Shown here: piece after piece, positions 1 to 12,050 of the stretch | Layout: the number at the start of each line of letters is the position of its first letter | Numbering within the stretch: position 1 is the stretch's first letter | Source of the DNA: Sordaria brevicollis | Lineage: Eukaryota; Ascomycota; Sordariomycetes; Sordariales; Sordariaceae | Assembly: GCA_033439795.1 (NCBI GenBank) | Contig: JAUTDP010000005.1 | Coordinates: forward strand, 930,001 to 994,000 | DNA: 64,000 nucleotides | Direction: 5' to 3' | Made by a program: the position numbers and the translations under genes | Notes under the pieces: model-generated | What the model saw: only the letters and a program-made list of their open reading frames with translations | Told to the model about the DNA's origin: nothing | The model's database searches: none

Positions 1-275
1 CGCCGTCGCCCGCCGCTTGCCATTTCCAAACAACAAATTGTTTTTCTTCTTGAACTTGGACCATCCCACCTTCAACCTTCAACACCACTGCACCGTTTCC
101 AACACTCACTTATCTTTTTCACAACCACCACCGCTTCATCGTACATACAGATCCTTCCTCACATCTTCAACGACCGTTCACGCGTAGCGACTCCTTCAAG
201 CGGTCGTCTACGTGTTTATATATACACAGTTCAAATCCCAAGCTCCTATCTCACGTCAGTCGACGTTCATTCGCA

Positions 276-1227
276 ATGCCGTCCCCCGCCACGAAGCAGC
301 GGAAGATCGCCATAGTAGGTAGTCGCTCCGTTGGTAAGTTCACACCTTTCTTTACTATCTGCTTCATTTTCTTCGGCACGTATCATCTCGTGGTTATCAC
401 GTTGCCCTCACTTTGGCGCCAAAAATGCACGTCTGTGGCGTGAGAATCGCAGTCGCAGATGAGCTTCCCCCACCATCATCTCAAAGTGAAATGGAGGTGA
501 ATCATCACCACAACAGATGCTAACTGAGATCGATCACACGCAGGCAAATCTTCTCTTGCGGTTCGCTTTGTGGACGGACACTTTGTCGAGTCCTACTACC
601 CCACCATTGAGAATACGTTCTCAAAGGAGATCAAATGGAAGAACCAGGATTACTCGACCGAGATTGTTGACACAGCGGGCCAGGTACGTTCTGCTTTCCA
701 CTCATGCTTGTTTATTTTCACATTGCCCTCAAATGGCGGGGTAGCTATCAACGCATGACGCATCTTATTGACACCGGTTGCTTCGACAGGATGAGTACTC
801 TATTTTGAATAGTAAACACTTTATTGGCATCCATGGTTATATGCTTGTATACTCTGTCTCCTCTCTGGCCTCTTTTGAGATGGTTCAGGTCATTAGGGAT
901 AAGATTCTGAACCACCTGGTAAGCAGCGCCTTGGCCTTTCAGGCCTGGCTGTCAAAACTCCCCGCGTTCTTTTACTGACTTCAACAGGGAACTGACAACG
1001 TACCCATTTGCATCGTCGGCAACAAGTCTGATCTGCGTCCTGAGCAGCGCCAGGTTACTCCCGAGGATGGCAAAGCCCTCGCCGAGAAGTACAAGTGCGC
1101 TTGGACAGAGGCTTCGGCTCGCTATGGCGAGAACGTATCCAGGGCTTTCGAGCTCTTGATCGGCGAGGTTGAGAAGTCAAACAACCCCACCGCGACCAAC
1201 GAGAATGGCAAGTGTGTGGTCATGTAA
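276..1227 (+). CDS. rhb1: Rheb-type small GTPase
   Basis: Four exons (276-333, 544-683, 790-918, 988-1227) join into a 188-residue Ras-superfamily GTPase. Visible motifs are the P-loop GSRSVGKS (residues 15-22), the effector stretch YYPTIENTF (37-45), DTAGQ (62-66), NKSD (121-124) and a C-terminal CVVM box (185-188) for farnesylation. The Arg in the P-loop where Ras has Gly12 and the YPTIENTF effector sequence are typical of Rheb rather than Ras. Known family role: activator of TOR complex 1 on endomembranes, controlled by the TSC1/2 GAP. All three introns have GT-AG ends, and the frame is continuous across each. The start at 276 gives the short N-terminus normal for Rheb. The leader contains a TATATATA stretch about 60 bp upstream. 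Assignment is firm; TOR function here is inferred from the family. Confidence 0.95.
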
Positions 1228-2524
1228 GACAATTCAACTGGGCTTTGTCTGCGCGGTCACTACATATAGAGGGCTGGCCACATCTCTCATAAGCGGTGGC
1301 ACGCTCCAATGTCGGATCCTTTCATGAGCGATGGCAAGCTCTGCGACAAACACAGATCGAGGGAGTTTCACGCATACATGAAGACGGCATAACGACCACA
1401 GGCACTCTCACCGTCACCGACGGACATTATTGCAGAACATATTGCTTCATACGACACATGGTGGTGTGGCAGCCCCATACAACGTGGTACGGACAACCAG
1501 ACGTCTGAGACGCTGGATTAGTCCCTGGCATCGATTCTTCACCCACAAGACAAAGGGTTGAGATTTGGCACATCTCGAAAGAGAAAGCAAAGTCTTCTCA
1601 CTAGACGAGGGCTCGAGGGAACCGAAACCAAAACACACTTAACCCTACCACACATGGAGCTTGGCCGCTCACATCCATCACCGTTTAGCACTCGCATACC
1701 ACGACACGACTTTGTTTCTGCCTTTTTTTCACCGGAAAGCACTAGCGCGCAGGAGAGAAGGACAAGCGCTTGATCTCCTTTTGTTTTCCTCATCAGAGTT
1801 CGGATTTTCTTTTGACTGTTGATTTACCCTCGGTGTTTGATTTAAACGAGACTTTGGGACTCGGATTTGTGGATATAGAGAGGGGATTTCGGCACTATAC
1901 CTGGTTCGTGTTGTTCACATCCCTGCACGGATATGGGTTGGGAAATGGTTTGGAATGGGGTTTGAATCGGGAGAGGCGGAGGGTATTCTTTCTCCTTAAT
2001 GAGGTTTTGATGGATTCATGAAGAAAGTTGACCTTTGTGTATATAGGATCATAAGGCCGAACGAACGAGAGGGCTATTTTGATCTTCACGTCGGAGCGAG
2101 TCTTTGCTTAGATGGCATTTGGTTGATACCATGGCCGCGAGCTGCGCTTCATCATAGCACAGTCGCGCATGTTCTTTGTACTTAGCCCAACACATATATC
2201 TTCCCTCGTTACTTATCATCGAGATATTGGCATACATATATCACAACACGACTTGTCAATACCGTAACCTCGCCAATCTCTTAACTTGGTCCTTCGCGAA
2301 TTCTGTGAATAGTAACAGTAACTTCGCAACAACAGGCCTCGAACATCACAATTTCTGTCTCGTAGCACAATCAACGCGGACGTATATGGACTGTTCCCGT
2401 TCATCGATGCAATATCAACATCACAGCAACATCATGATGTAGTACGGACAACAGAACCAAGTTGGTATCAAATCATTCAATCGAGATCAAAACCTAAGTT
2501 AACTACAACAAATCATTGCTTTTT
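1228..2524. other. Convergent 3' intergenic region
   Basis: This 1.3 kb lies between the 3' ends of the Rheb gene (plus strand) and the seryl-tRNA synthetase gene (minus strand). Only short open frames of 60-90 codons occur, on both strands and with no recognisable motif. It presumably holds both 3' UTRs and polyadenylation sites. No repeat or RNA gene was recognised. Confidence 0.6.
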
Positions 2525-4479
2525 CTATTGGCGGATAGGAAGAGCCTCCTCCTTCTTCTCACCACCCTTCTTGCCACCCTTACCCTCCTTAACCTCCTTG
2601 ACGGGCTCAGGGGCGAAAGGGATGAACTCGGGAGCACCGGGGAGGTACTTGCGCAGAGGCTCGGGGACCTTGACACCATCGGGGGTTTGGAAGTTCTCGA
2701 GGATGGCGCAGATGGTACGGGTGGTGGCGGTGAGGGTGGAGTTGAGGCAGTGGACATAGGTCTTCTTGATGTCGGTCTGCTTCTTGACGCCGAAGCGGAT
2801 CTCAAGGTCGCGAGACTGGTAGTCGGTGCAGTTGGAGCACGAGACGAGCTCCTTGAACTCGCCCTGGTGGGGGAACCAAGCCTCGAGATCGAGCTTCTTG
2901 GCGGCGGCGTTGTTCAAGGCGCCGGAGACGATGGCGACGACGCGGTAGGGGATTCCAAGGGACTGGTAGAAGGCCTCGGAGTTGGAGATCATGTGCTCGA
3001 ACATCTCCCACGACTTCTCGGGCTCCGTGATGCAGAACTGCTCCACCTTTGTGAACTCGTGCACGCGGAAGATGCCCCAGACGTCCTTGCCGTGGGCGCC
3101 GGCCTCCTTGCGGAAGCAGGTCGAGTAGCCGGCGTACTTGAGGGGAAGGTCCTTGGCCTGGAGCCACTCGTCGGAGTGGAAAGCGGAGATGGGTTGCTCG
3201 GAGGTCTGTTACACATGGTTGTTAGCATATTTGTAATGGTCGTGGTCACATCGAAGGATCTACTCACAGCAATCAGGTACTTGTCGGCCTGGTCACCAGT
3301 AACCTTATAAAGCTCCTCGTCGAACTGGGAAAGCTGGGCGGTCTTGGCCATCTGTTCCCTGAGCATGAGCTGGGGAGTCTGGAGGGGAGTGTACTCGCGC
3401 TCGGAGAGGAACTCGAGGCCGTAGTTGATGATGGCCTGGTTGAGGAAAACACCCCACTTCTTCAGGAAATAGCCGCGGTGGCCAACAACCTTGACACCAC
3501 GCTCGGGGTCATAGCCATCCAACTTCCTGAGAACCTCGTGGTCTAACACATATCCAGCCTTTGTCAGTCTTTCTTCGACGTATGTATGTTCGAGAGTTTG
3601 TTGGAGGCGGAACTAACGGGAGAGGACATCCTTCTTCTCAAAGGTGATACCCTCGGGGGCCCAGGTGCGCTCGACAGTGTTGTTATCCTATCTCCTTGTT
3701 AACCAGTTGTTCGAGTAGGAGAGACCGTATGACTGGGGAATATTAACCTCGTTGTTGGAGACGGGGACGGAGTCGTGGACGATGTTGCCGATAAGCTTGA
3801 TCTTGGCCTTCAAGGTGTTAGCTGTTGAGCCCAAATTCCGAGATTGATATCCGGAGCACATGCCTTAAGGAGCTTCTCCTTCTCGGCGGCGGAGTCAAGG
3901 AGATCCTTCTTCTCCTTCTCGAGATCGGCCTTCTGCTTCAGGAGATCGGTGACATCCTCCTTGGCCTATACGAGCGCAAAGTAGTGTTAGAGCCGCAGTC
4001 GTGGAACAATTGTCGTGGATAGGTATATGGGTTGTATATGCCTTCTTCTTGGGACCAATCTGCTTCTGGACCTCGTTGATCTTGGCATTGAGCTGTGTGG
4101 CAGAGTAGTTGGCTATTACACACGGAAAGAGATCAGATCAGATGGAGTTCTTGTATGGTTTGCAGGACAGCAAGGTCACAAGGACAGGCAGCAACATACT
4201 CTTGCGGTGATCCTCCCAGAGAGCAATGACCTCGTCGACGGCCTCGACGGGAGCAAAGCGCTTGCGCTGGCTTTCCCTGATCTTCTCGGGGTTGCCGCCG
4301 CGCTCAGCAACTATTCAGAGAACAAAACAGCATGTTAGCATGTTGAACAAAGGCGGGCGGCTAAGGCGACATGTGTTTTTGGAGAAGCTGAATGCGCCCG
4401 GGCATGCGAATTGGCGCAGGAAGTGTGGAGAGAACATTATGCGAAGGGTTTTCGTACTGAAATCGTTAACGTCGAGCAT
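2525..4479 (-). CDS. Seryl-tRNA synthetase, cytosolic
   Basis: Eight exons on the minus strand (4458-4479, 4200-4310, 4042-4112, 3864-3965, 3748-3807, 3618-3687, 3268-3542, 2525-3205) join into a 463-residue class II synthetase, the usual eukaryotic cytosolic length. It starts MLDVNDFIAERGG and has an N-terminal coiled-coil arm rich in Lys/Glu (about residues 30-110) that binds the long variable arm of tRNA-Ser. The catalytic domain holds a motif-2 region ([20 protein letters not shown]) and a motif-3-like [10 protein letters not shown]. The tail is Lys-rich ([11 protein letters not shown]), as in fungal cytosolic enzymes. It charges tRNA-Ser and Sec/Ser-type isoacceptors with serine. Two of the seven introns (3966-4041 and 3808-3863) begin with GC instead of GT; both have CTAAC-like branch points and are needed to keep the frame. 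No mitochondrial presequence is seen. Confidence 0.95.
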
Positions 4480-5503
4480 TTTTACAGATGGTTGGGTGCT
4501 ACGAAGCTCTATTCAAGGCTCGTCCTGGGATTCGGGGGTATATAGGGCTGGAGACAGAAGTGACGATGGTAGTGTCTCGTGTCGCGAACCTTGACGGGAG
4601 AGGGAACACCGAATCGGCGGGGCAGAATTATTTCGGCGGGCCCAGCCCAGGCGCAGGGCAAGTCCGTCTTGGAGGGGAAGGGGAAAGTGGGGTGTGGATG
4701 TTCGGTACATATCAGGTACGCCAGGGGTCCAAAGTGTGCACGGCCAGAGCGATCCTGCAGCATATCCCCGATATAGCAATATTTCAAAGTGACTCAAACG
4801 GCGACGAGTCAACGAACGTTACAAGTTTCGACCTCATCCGCCTGCCTCAACATCAACAGCTTCAATCCACTTAAAATTGCGCCTGTCACACCGAGGCAGC
4901 GCCAACAATCCCTAGTCTCCTTACAATCAGCCTGGCGCAAATTATTCTATATTGGCGACAAACACTCATTCCGCTCTTCCATAGGTATACTTTGCGCCTG
5001 GCGGGCACGCATCGCAACAACAATGCGCTCATTGGTCATTGAAGCCACAACTCGCCACGACACTCATCTCGAATCAGTCACTTCCCAGCCTTCACGACTC
5101 AACACCACTTACCATTCGAACGACATCAAGTATCTGCCTCAATGGATTGTCAAGCGCACAAGGCTGTGATGAACCAGTATGGTATCTATCACTGTCCATT
5201 ACATAACTTTACACAACATGCCCCAGAATCTTTAAATCCTTTCGTGTACTCCATAAACGCCATCGTTAGTTTCCCTTTTCGGTCCCATGTATCTCATGCC
5301 TCGCCTGATCATGCTCATATCCCATTACTCACTTGTCCATCCTTGCCTCACTTCTTTGCCCAGATAACCACCGTGTACTCCTGCCCCGTATCGAGGTCTG
5401 ATGGCCGAGTGGTCCTGCCATTGATGGCCTGTTAAGATGGCCCAAGCTTGGCCCGCGGTCCTTTGGGACGAAAGTCGAGAACCGGCCTAAAAGCCCACCC
5501 TCA
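4480..5503. other. Upstream region of SerRS and 3' side of the Zn2Cys6 gene
   Basis: About 1 kb between the start of the synthetase gene and the stop of the next minus-strand gene. It should contain the synthetase promoter and leader and the regulator's 3' UTR. Small open frames here show no family motif. The one recognisable signal is a TGACTCA heptamer at 4790-4796, listed separately. Confidence 0.6.
4790..4796. promoter_or_regulatory. TGACTCA, candidate CPC1/Gcn4 site
   Basis: A perfect palindromic TGACTCA lies about 310 bp upstream of the SerRS start codon. In Neurospora, CPC1 (the Gcn4 orthologue) binds TGA(C/G)TCA to induce amino acid biosynthesis and aminoacyl-tRNA synthetase genes under starvation. 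The site is seen directly; its function is inferred from position and target gene. Confidence 0.5.
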
Positions 5504-6305
5504 TCATCTCCAACCCTGCTGCTGCCCCGACCCTCCTTGGGCCTGGTATCCATACCACCCACTAGCATCCTGATGGCCACCATGCTGGCTGTTATTGGGT
5601 AGTTGACCCTGCATGCTCAGATCCATCGCGGGATCATAGTCATACTCCAAACTGTTGGGATCGTTGGGATCATAAGCATAGTCGTATGATTCCCAAACAG
5701 CGGCATCTGGGAATTGCTGATACTGGAGCTGGTTCATGTCGGGAACCGCCCCGGTACTTGTATCGAAGTTTGCATACGACATTGGGACCTGAGCATATGA
5801 CGACGGATCTCCGATGCTGGTCGAGGTGGGATATCCGGAATATTGGCTGGGGACTTGCGGGGCGAAGGACTGACTATGTCCGTCAAAGCTTATAAACGCT
5901 GGCATGGGCTGTTGCTGCTGGTGTTGTTGGTATTGCTGGTACTGCTGGGACTCTTGTTGGCTTGGAGGTGACCGTCTAGTTGTAGATGACCGGCTGGGTG
6001 TGGTCTCTACATCCTTTGCGCCTGTCGGTGTCGATACCCGAATGCGAAGGTTGGTGTCAAAGGAGCTGTGGCAGGTGATGTTCATGCGAGTGCAGTTCTG
6101 GCATGGATCACCTCCTTTGCAACGGACTTTTCTCTTGCGGCATGTTAGGCAACCTGTTGCAAAATTTGCCATTGGTTAGTATATGAGAAGTTGGGGAACT
6201 AGATATACGATATACCTAAGAGGGTGTTGTTTACATACCGTGAAATGTACGTTTCAGGGGTTGCTGTGCAGCAGGCTCCTGGCTGCGCTGTGCAGGTTCG
6301 GGCAT
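5504..6305 (-). CDS. Zn2Cys6 binuclear cluster transcription factor, small
   Basis: Two exons (6239-6305 and 5504-6153) separated by an 85 bp GTATGT...CTAAC...CAG intron give 238 residues. Residues 24-50 form a perfect C6 zinc cluster (CX2CX6CX5CX2CX6C) with the basic loop RKRKVRCK, the DNA-binding domain unique to fungi. After a Ser/Thr-rich linker comes a Gln-rich segment (about residues 95-115) and a Tyr/Asp/Gln-rich acidic tail that could be an activation domain. The protein is much shorter than most Gal4-type regulators and lacks the usual middle homology domain. An ATG at 6172-6170 inside the intron would give a shorter protein that still includes the zinc cluster, but the splice signals favour the upstream start at 6305. 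Target genes are unknown. Confidence 0.85.
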
Positions 6306-9300
6306 CGTATCGTGTATTTTTGAGAACGGGTTTATGACAGCTTCTTTACAGCTTCTGTACAGCTTCTTCCCGGCTTGGCGTTGTGGCTTGGCAAGGGTAA
6401 GGGTGTTTTCGATGACCCGAGATCTGAATTGCTTTAACTTGTACGAATTGCAGCATCTCCAGACACGAGAGTTGACGGCAACTTGCTCTCCTTTTAACAC
6501 AAGCATATTTCCCAACAACCGCAAGGATTACCCGGTCGAGCCGAATTTGGAATCTTCGTGATGCATCATAGCCCAGCCCTTTTCCAGGCATCCAAGATTT
6601 CTGGTGGTGTTTTTTTGGTGATGGATGGATGCAAGATTCGTTCAGCATGACAAAAATTCACAAAGATGTACTCGATGCCATGCCAGTTCTCGGGGTTAAG
6701 CGATTATGGGCGTGGGCGTGGGTGCCAGGACGTGTGCAACTGCAAGCCGTGTGAGCGTTGGAATGGCGGACTGGAATGTGCGGACGAAAGCCGGAGAACC
6801 GAGTTAGTCAGCGACACACGAGCTGGCACGACGTACTTGGTTGTTAGCGCATCCCTCCGGTTTATACTAAGTATTTACAAAGAACATCAGGATTCACCGT
6901 CAGCAGCTAGTCAGTGTAGTAGACGCAGTACAGTGCCTTGTTGGTCAGTCATGATAGATGTGCTGTTGGTCGCGGCTATTGTCTTGGAACGCCACACGAA
7001 TTGAATGGTCTGCTGGGCATCTCAGTGTTACCCTAGAGTGTAATTGTGCTTGTCGATTTTCAAGCGTGGTTCTTGAATACCGAGTCCAGATTGTTCCGGT
7101 ACTTTCAGTCTCTGTGTCTTTGGGTAATTATCTGAGGATTAGCAATAAGCTTTACAAGGGCGAACCGAATGCTAGTGTCATTAATTTGGAACGTTGCCGT
7201 GAATTTAAGTCAACGTAGCAAAACGCAGTGGCTAGGAAGAGTCACCGCTTGCCCGATGGCTTCATCGCAGCATGGCGGCCGATTCGTACAACGCAGTAAC
7301 TTTCCTTTTCACTCACCGCAGAGATTTCGATGCACGACAGGCTCGGTTCTTCAACAAGACAGGATTAGTATTCCTTAACGCCCGGAGGTGCCGTTCTCCG
7401 CTCTGCGCCCAGGAAGCAATGGTTCATCCGCCTTGCAAGGCCAGCATCTACCTGTTATGCTTCGCTCGATCCAACATGACGTCCAAACCTATACACAGTG
7501 TCGAATCCCCCGCGGAAAAGCGTTTGGGTCTAGAATCATTATGAAGACAGTAAGCAACAAATATCACAGATTGCCACAGTAGCCACGCAGTTAGGCAGTA
7601 GTGTTTCAAGAGACGAGATACTCAGGAGATACACAGCATGTCGGTGTAAAGGGGCAAGCGCAGGTCAGACAACCCGGCTGCGGCCCCCGAGGCTGGGACC
7701 GGGAATACGAGGCTGTCATAGGGCTGATGGCAGGACCCGTCGCTGCATGACGCCCTTTCGGAAAGCCACTTTGGACGGGGTTAGAGATATTATCTCCAAC
7801 GACACCATCATCGGCAACTGCTCCTTTTGGAAGACAAGACGAGGCGAAAAGTCCGATATAGCGGTCTGCATCCCGGCATGACGGACATCACCTGCATTAC
7901 GACACTCCTCGTAGGTATGTATGCCCTACAAAATGCGGTAAGGACGGACATATCCGGACGGTGCCGGACGGGGGACGCTGCTGACTGTTTTCAAGTCCCG
8001 AGATCATGTTGCATCTGTAAATGCCGCCTATTTCCGAGGTAGGCGACGAGAATATTGGAGGATTGGTGTCGATGCTTCCCTGCGATGAACGCGGCTCCAA
8101 TTCCGTCCACCACGCGACCACCGACCCGTGCCGTCTCGACGTAGTGAGGGTGACACCATCCTCATCGTAGTCGGGATTCGGGTCCTCTCGGCTCTTCGGG
8201 AAGTGTAGCGATTTGATCGGTTAGGGTAACCTAGTACTACAGCAACAGGTTAACAATAAAGAATCCGCACAAGAGAACAAGGAGGCTGAAAACCAGGCAG
8301 CGACATTTCAAATATCTAGAGGTGAGATCGATGTGCTGTTCAACGCCCGCCAGTTCGCCATGACTGCCGGATTGGGAAACCAAGCATGAGCTATGACATC
8401 AGTGGTCGAGATGTCGAGAGTTCGAGACATGCGTGCCGAGGAGTGTAGTGGGATAGGCGATTGGATAAGTAATCAATAATCGTTTGGTCAATCGTAGCCT
8501 GGGGCTAATGGATGAAGCTGAATAATAGTTGTCCTTCAGCTGGGACTTTTGGAAATATGTAAGGCGGGGGACGCCGTGATGGGAGAACGTTAGCGAACAG
8601 CAAGCCGCAGCTGAATTGGAAATGCGCGGCAAAATGGACGGCTTTGGAGGTTGCACTCGCGGCTTTCCGTTTGAGGGGCAACGAGCATCTTCTAATGAAC
8701 GCCGTGAATCATGGATATCAAGACAGAAAGAATAATGTGAAGATGCTCCAAGTGGAAATTTAGCGTGGATTGAGGGAACAGAAATTGAGAGGAAAGATGG
8801 AAAAAGAAAACCCATCATCGACTGAGGATGAAAGTGCGTCTCCAGCTGTGGGCCGCGCCTACTCTGCCCTGTAGTATTCTATAAATCTGGCAGTCGCGGC
8901 TAACACTCGCTTATGACGATGTTCGCTAACTTCAATACGGGCCAACCTAACATCGAACTATTAATGTTAACAGTGCATATATCGATATCATGCATCAACC
9001 TCGTGTTCGAGTTTCCACAGGATTTGCATGCCTACTTATCGCTAGGACTATTGTAATCCCAAAGCTGTTGAACATAAAGGCCAAACACCGATGACCGCAA
9101 GATGGCATTCGGATGAGCTCTACCACTCTCTTTGCTGCAACTTCTTGTCTTGATGCACAGTCTCCTTCAATCGCATAGTCCAAAACCTCAACTTCCCTGG
9201 ACAGCTCAGCGTCAGCCCCCAAACCACAATTGGCAATGGTGACCAGCAAACAATCCAATCCCACAACCTGGGGCTGGTCTTCCAAGGATTTGGTCGTCAG

Positions 9301-9779
9301 TTCGTCGTTGCCTCTGAGGCTTGCGACGAAGGTCAACAAACACCTTCTGTGAGACGGCCTGCGCTGTGTGTCGTTTGCGCCTGAAGTTGTCTTGATGATA
9401 CTTACCACTGGGCAAGAGCAAGCAAAGTCTACCTTCAATTGAAAAGACAAATCCTGAAGACACCGATCGCGATTAGCTTGATCTGAGCCGAGCTGAACTC
9501 TTTAGACGCGTCTGGTGCGGCCTGTTCACCGTTTCATCCTCTCATCCTCATTTTCATTACTAGGTAGGTATCAACATATCAGCACATTCGTTAAAAAGTC
9601 ACCGGCCATTTCCGCTTGGCTCTTTCCGCCCGTTGCCACTTTAGAGTCTCATTGTTACTCGGAGGAAGCCCGAATTGGATCGCCACTTTGTCTGGACGCA
9701 TCTCAGAACAAAGAAACTTGCAGATCCAGGACATCTCACTAAAAAGGCCCTTCTGTTCTAAATCTGAGACAAGTGGAAA
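6306..9779. other. Gene-poor intergenic region
   Basis: A 3.5 kb stretch between the divergent zinc-cluster and ZUFSP genes, probably holding both promoters. Base composition is ordinary and not RIP-like. Open frames reach 139-151 codons on the minus strand (8399-8818, 8995-9450) but show no motif and no clear splicing partners. No transposon ends, tRNA or 5S rRNA were recognised. Confidence 0.5.
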
Positions 9780-11775
9780 ATGGGGGCCGCAGAGGAAGAC
9801 AAAGGAGGCATGGTCTGTCCCTTTTGCAATTGGAAATCGACAACGACGGACGAATACGCCATTATGCTAGTATGTTTCTCCTTCCGGACTCCATTGTATG
9901 TGTGTGAACCTCGTTCAGTGACTGACTCCGATGCTAGCACGTGGAAACAAATCATGCCGAGGGAGAGTCTCCCTTTGTGGTTGCTGACGAGGCTGCGGCA
10001 GCCAATGTCGGCCACATTCCAGAAGGGGAGGAGGACGGGCCTGATTATATCGAATGTCCAAAAGAAGACTGCGGTGAAGTACTGCTCACGGCAGACCTGG
10101 ACTATCATCTAGAACTCCATGCAGCTGAGCAAGGCGACAGCGCTTCTTCTGAGACTGAAATTGGGAATCCTATCCTTACGCCTTCCACCCCTTCACCGTC
10201 CCAAAAAGTCCAGTCTCCACCGCCAAAGACACCAGCCCACACGACGACACGCACTCGAACCTCCCCATCTCCGAGCTCCTCGCCGAGACCCAGTACTACC
10301 TCTGCTTCCTCGAAAGGGCACCGCGGCGAAACTGAACGGCACCGCCGAGGGGAGCGCAAAGGTGATCACCACGGCGACAGGAGTAGGGAGACGAGTAAGG
10401 GCAAAGCGATATGGAGAGCTTTCCTCGGAATCCACCACTCTCATCATCCGTCTGAGGCACCCCCTGCGCCTTCAATGCCTCCAAAGAAGAAACGCACTAG
10501 AGAGAGGATGTCGAAAAGTCTGTCTGAGAAAGCCTCGAAGAAAACTGCGACTGTTGCGAGAGGTATCCGGCTTGGAGTACGTCTTCTCTTCACTTAGCCA
10601 AAATGGGTGGTAGTCGACCATGAACTAAATGAACATATAGACAGCACAGCTCGGTAAGTACGCGCACGAGGAGCAGATGCCTGAGTGGCTTGTCCAGCAC
10701 CTTGAGAAGGGGCTATATATCAGGGCTGAAGGTATTTTCACAGAAGAATGATAAGAGGAATTCCTAGGGACGCACCACTGACTGGATATTAAGGCATTAT
10801 TCCCGTATTGGCCCAGTTGTTTGAGCAATGCTCTTCGACAAGAAAGGCCTTTTTGTGTCACCCAAGCACAAACCATGTGTCCAAATTGAAGAAAGAAGGT
10901 CAGTCAGCTTTACATCTTGCTTGAAAAGCTCAGGAGACATATCAGCTAACGACTGGACACGTGAAGGCGGTTTCTGTGGTTATCGCAATATACAAATGCT
11001 ATCATCGTACATAGTTAGCACCAAGTACCCAGGCTATCACCAATTCCGCGGCGAGATCCCCACGATCTTTGATATCCAAGAAATGATCGAAACAGCATGG
11101 GACCACGGAATCAACGCCCGAGGAAGGATCGAAACGGGCGGTATTCGCGGCACCAGGAAGTACATCGGGACACCAGAAGCCATGGCCATGTTCCGACTGT
11201 TGCAAATACCGTAAGCCTCTCCTTAGGTCTACCATTTCGTTTATGCGAAACTTACACTTCCTACCTTAGTTTCGACGTCCAAGCCTTTAAAGACCCGGAG
11301 CCCGGCAAATCCGAACAAGCTCTCCTGGACATGGTAGAGTTGTACTTCCAAACAGGCATCCACGCACGCTCCATCGAGCAAAATCCAGACCGGAAAGTTT
11401 GGCAGACCGATCTGCCGCCAATGTATTTTCAACATGCCGGCCACTCCATGACCATCATCGGGATAGAGTACGACAAGTCCTCGGGAGGCCGGAACCTGAT
11501 CGTTTTCGACCCCATGTTCCACGACGCCTCAAACGTTACCAAATACATCGGCCACGAGATCCCAAGCCACCACCATCTACATAACGTACACAACCTCGCG
11601 GCGAATTTGGCGCTGAATCCGTACCGACGCGGGAGTAAGTATCTGGGGAAGTTTAAGGAGTTTGAGGTTATTAGGTATGTTTACCTCCCCCGGAACGCTG
11701 ATGGTAAGAGGATAACAAAAGACTAATGCGAGTGTATTCTATAGGCTTAAACCACGTCCGGTAGCACAAGCGTAG
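9780..11775 (+). CDS. ZUFSP/Mug105-like deubiquitinase (peptidase C78)
   Basis: Seven exons (9780-9869, 9938-10576, 10641-10731, 10794-10898, 10967-11210, 11270-11674, 11745-11775) join into 534 residues. The N-terminus has two C2H2-like zinc fingers: CPFC with HVETNH (residues 12-36) and CPKEDC with HLELH. A long Ser/Pro/Thr-rich disordered linker with a basic cluster PPKKKRTRERMSK follows, possibly a nuclear signal. The C-terminal half is the papain-like C78 domain shared by UFM1 proteases and ZUFSP: catalytic Cys312 in GFCGYRN, His448 in HAGHSMTIIG and Asp470 in FDPM. ZUFSP (ZUP1) is a K63-specific deubiquitinase linked to genome stability, and S. pombe Mug105 is the yeast relative. Ubiquitin rather than UFM1 is the likely substrate because of the zinc fingers; this is inference. 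Confidence 0.85.
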
Positions 11776-12050
11776 GCCCACCTGGGCGGAGTTTACCGCT
11801 CTCGGGACTTCGGCCCCCATCATGATGATGTGCTGGGATTATCCAGCGTGTTGTGATTACTATTCGAATTCGAAGTAGCGGACTGCATTTTAAGCGGGAG
11901 TTTTTTTGTTGTGTATTTCGTTCGTTCGTTCTTCTGGCTCTCTGGTTGTCACAAGCACAGCGGCGTTGCGTTGCTCTTTGTTGTCTTGTCATTTCACCGC
12001 TGTATCAATCTTTTTGGTCTCCCTTTATAGTCTATCTAGAAAGTTATCAT

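Noticed and set aside
2516..3310. 264-codon plus-strand open frame over the SerRS exons
   Set aside because: It is the antisense shadow of the real SerRS coding sequence; Leu/Gly/Asp-rich composition is typical of such shadows in codon-biased genes.
8221..8230. TTAGGG-like telomere motif
   Set aside because: A single copy only, with no array; chance occurrence.
8399..8818. 139-codon minus-strand open frame
   Set aside because: Low-complexity Ser/Pro/Leu mix with no motif; no evidence of splicing.
8995..9450. 151-codon minus-strand open frame
   Set aside because: Composition is semi-plausible for protein, but there is no motif and no clear splice partners; kept as unannotated sequence.
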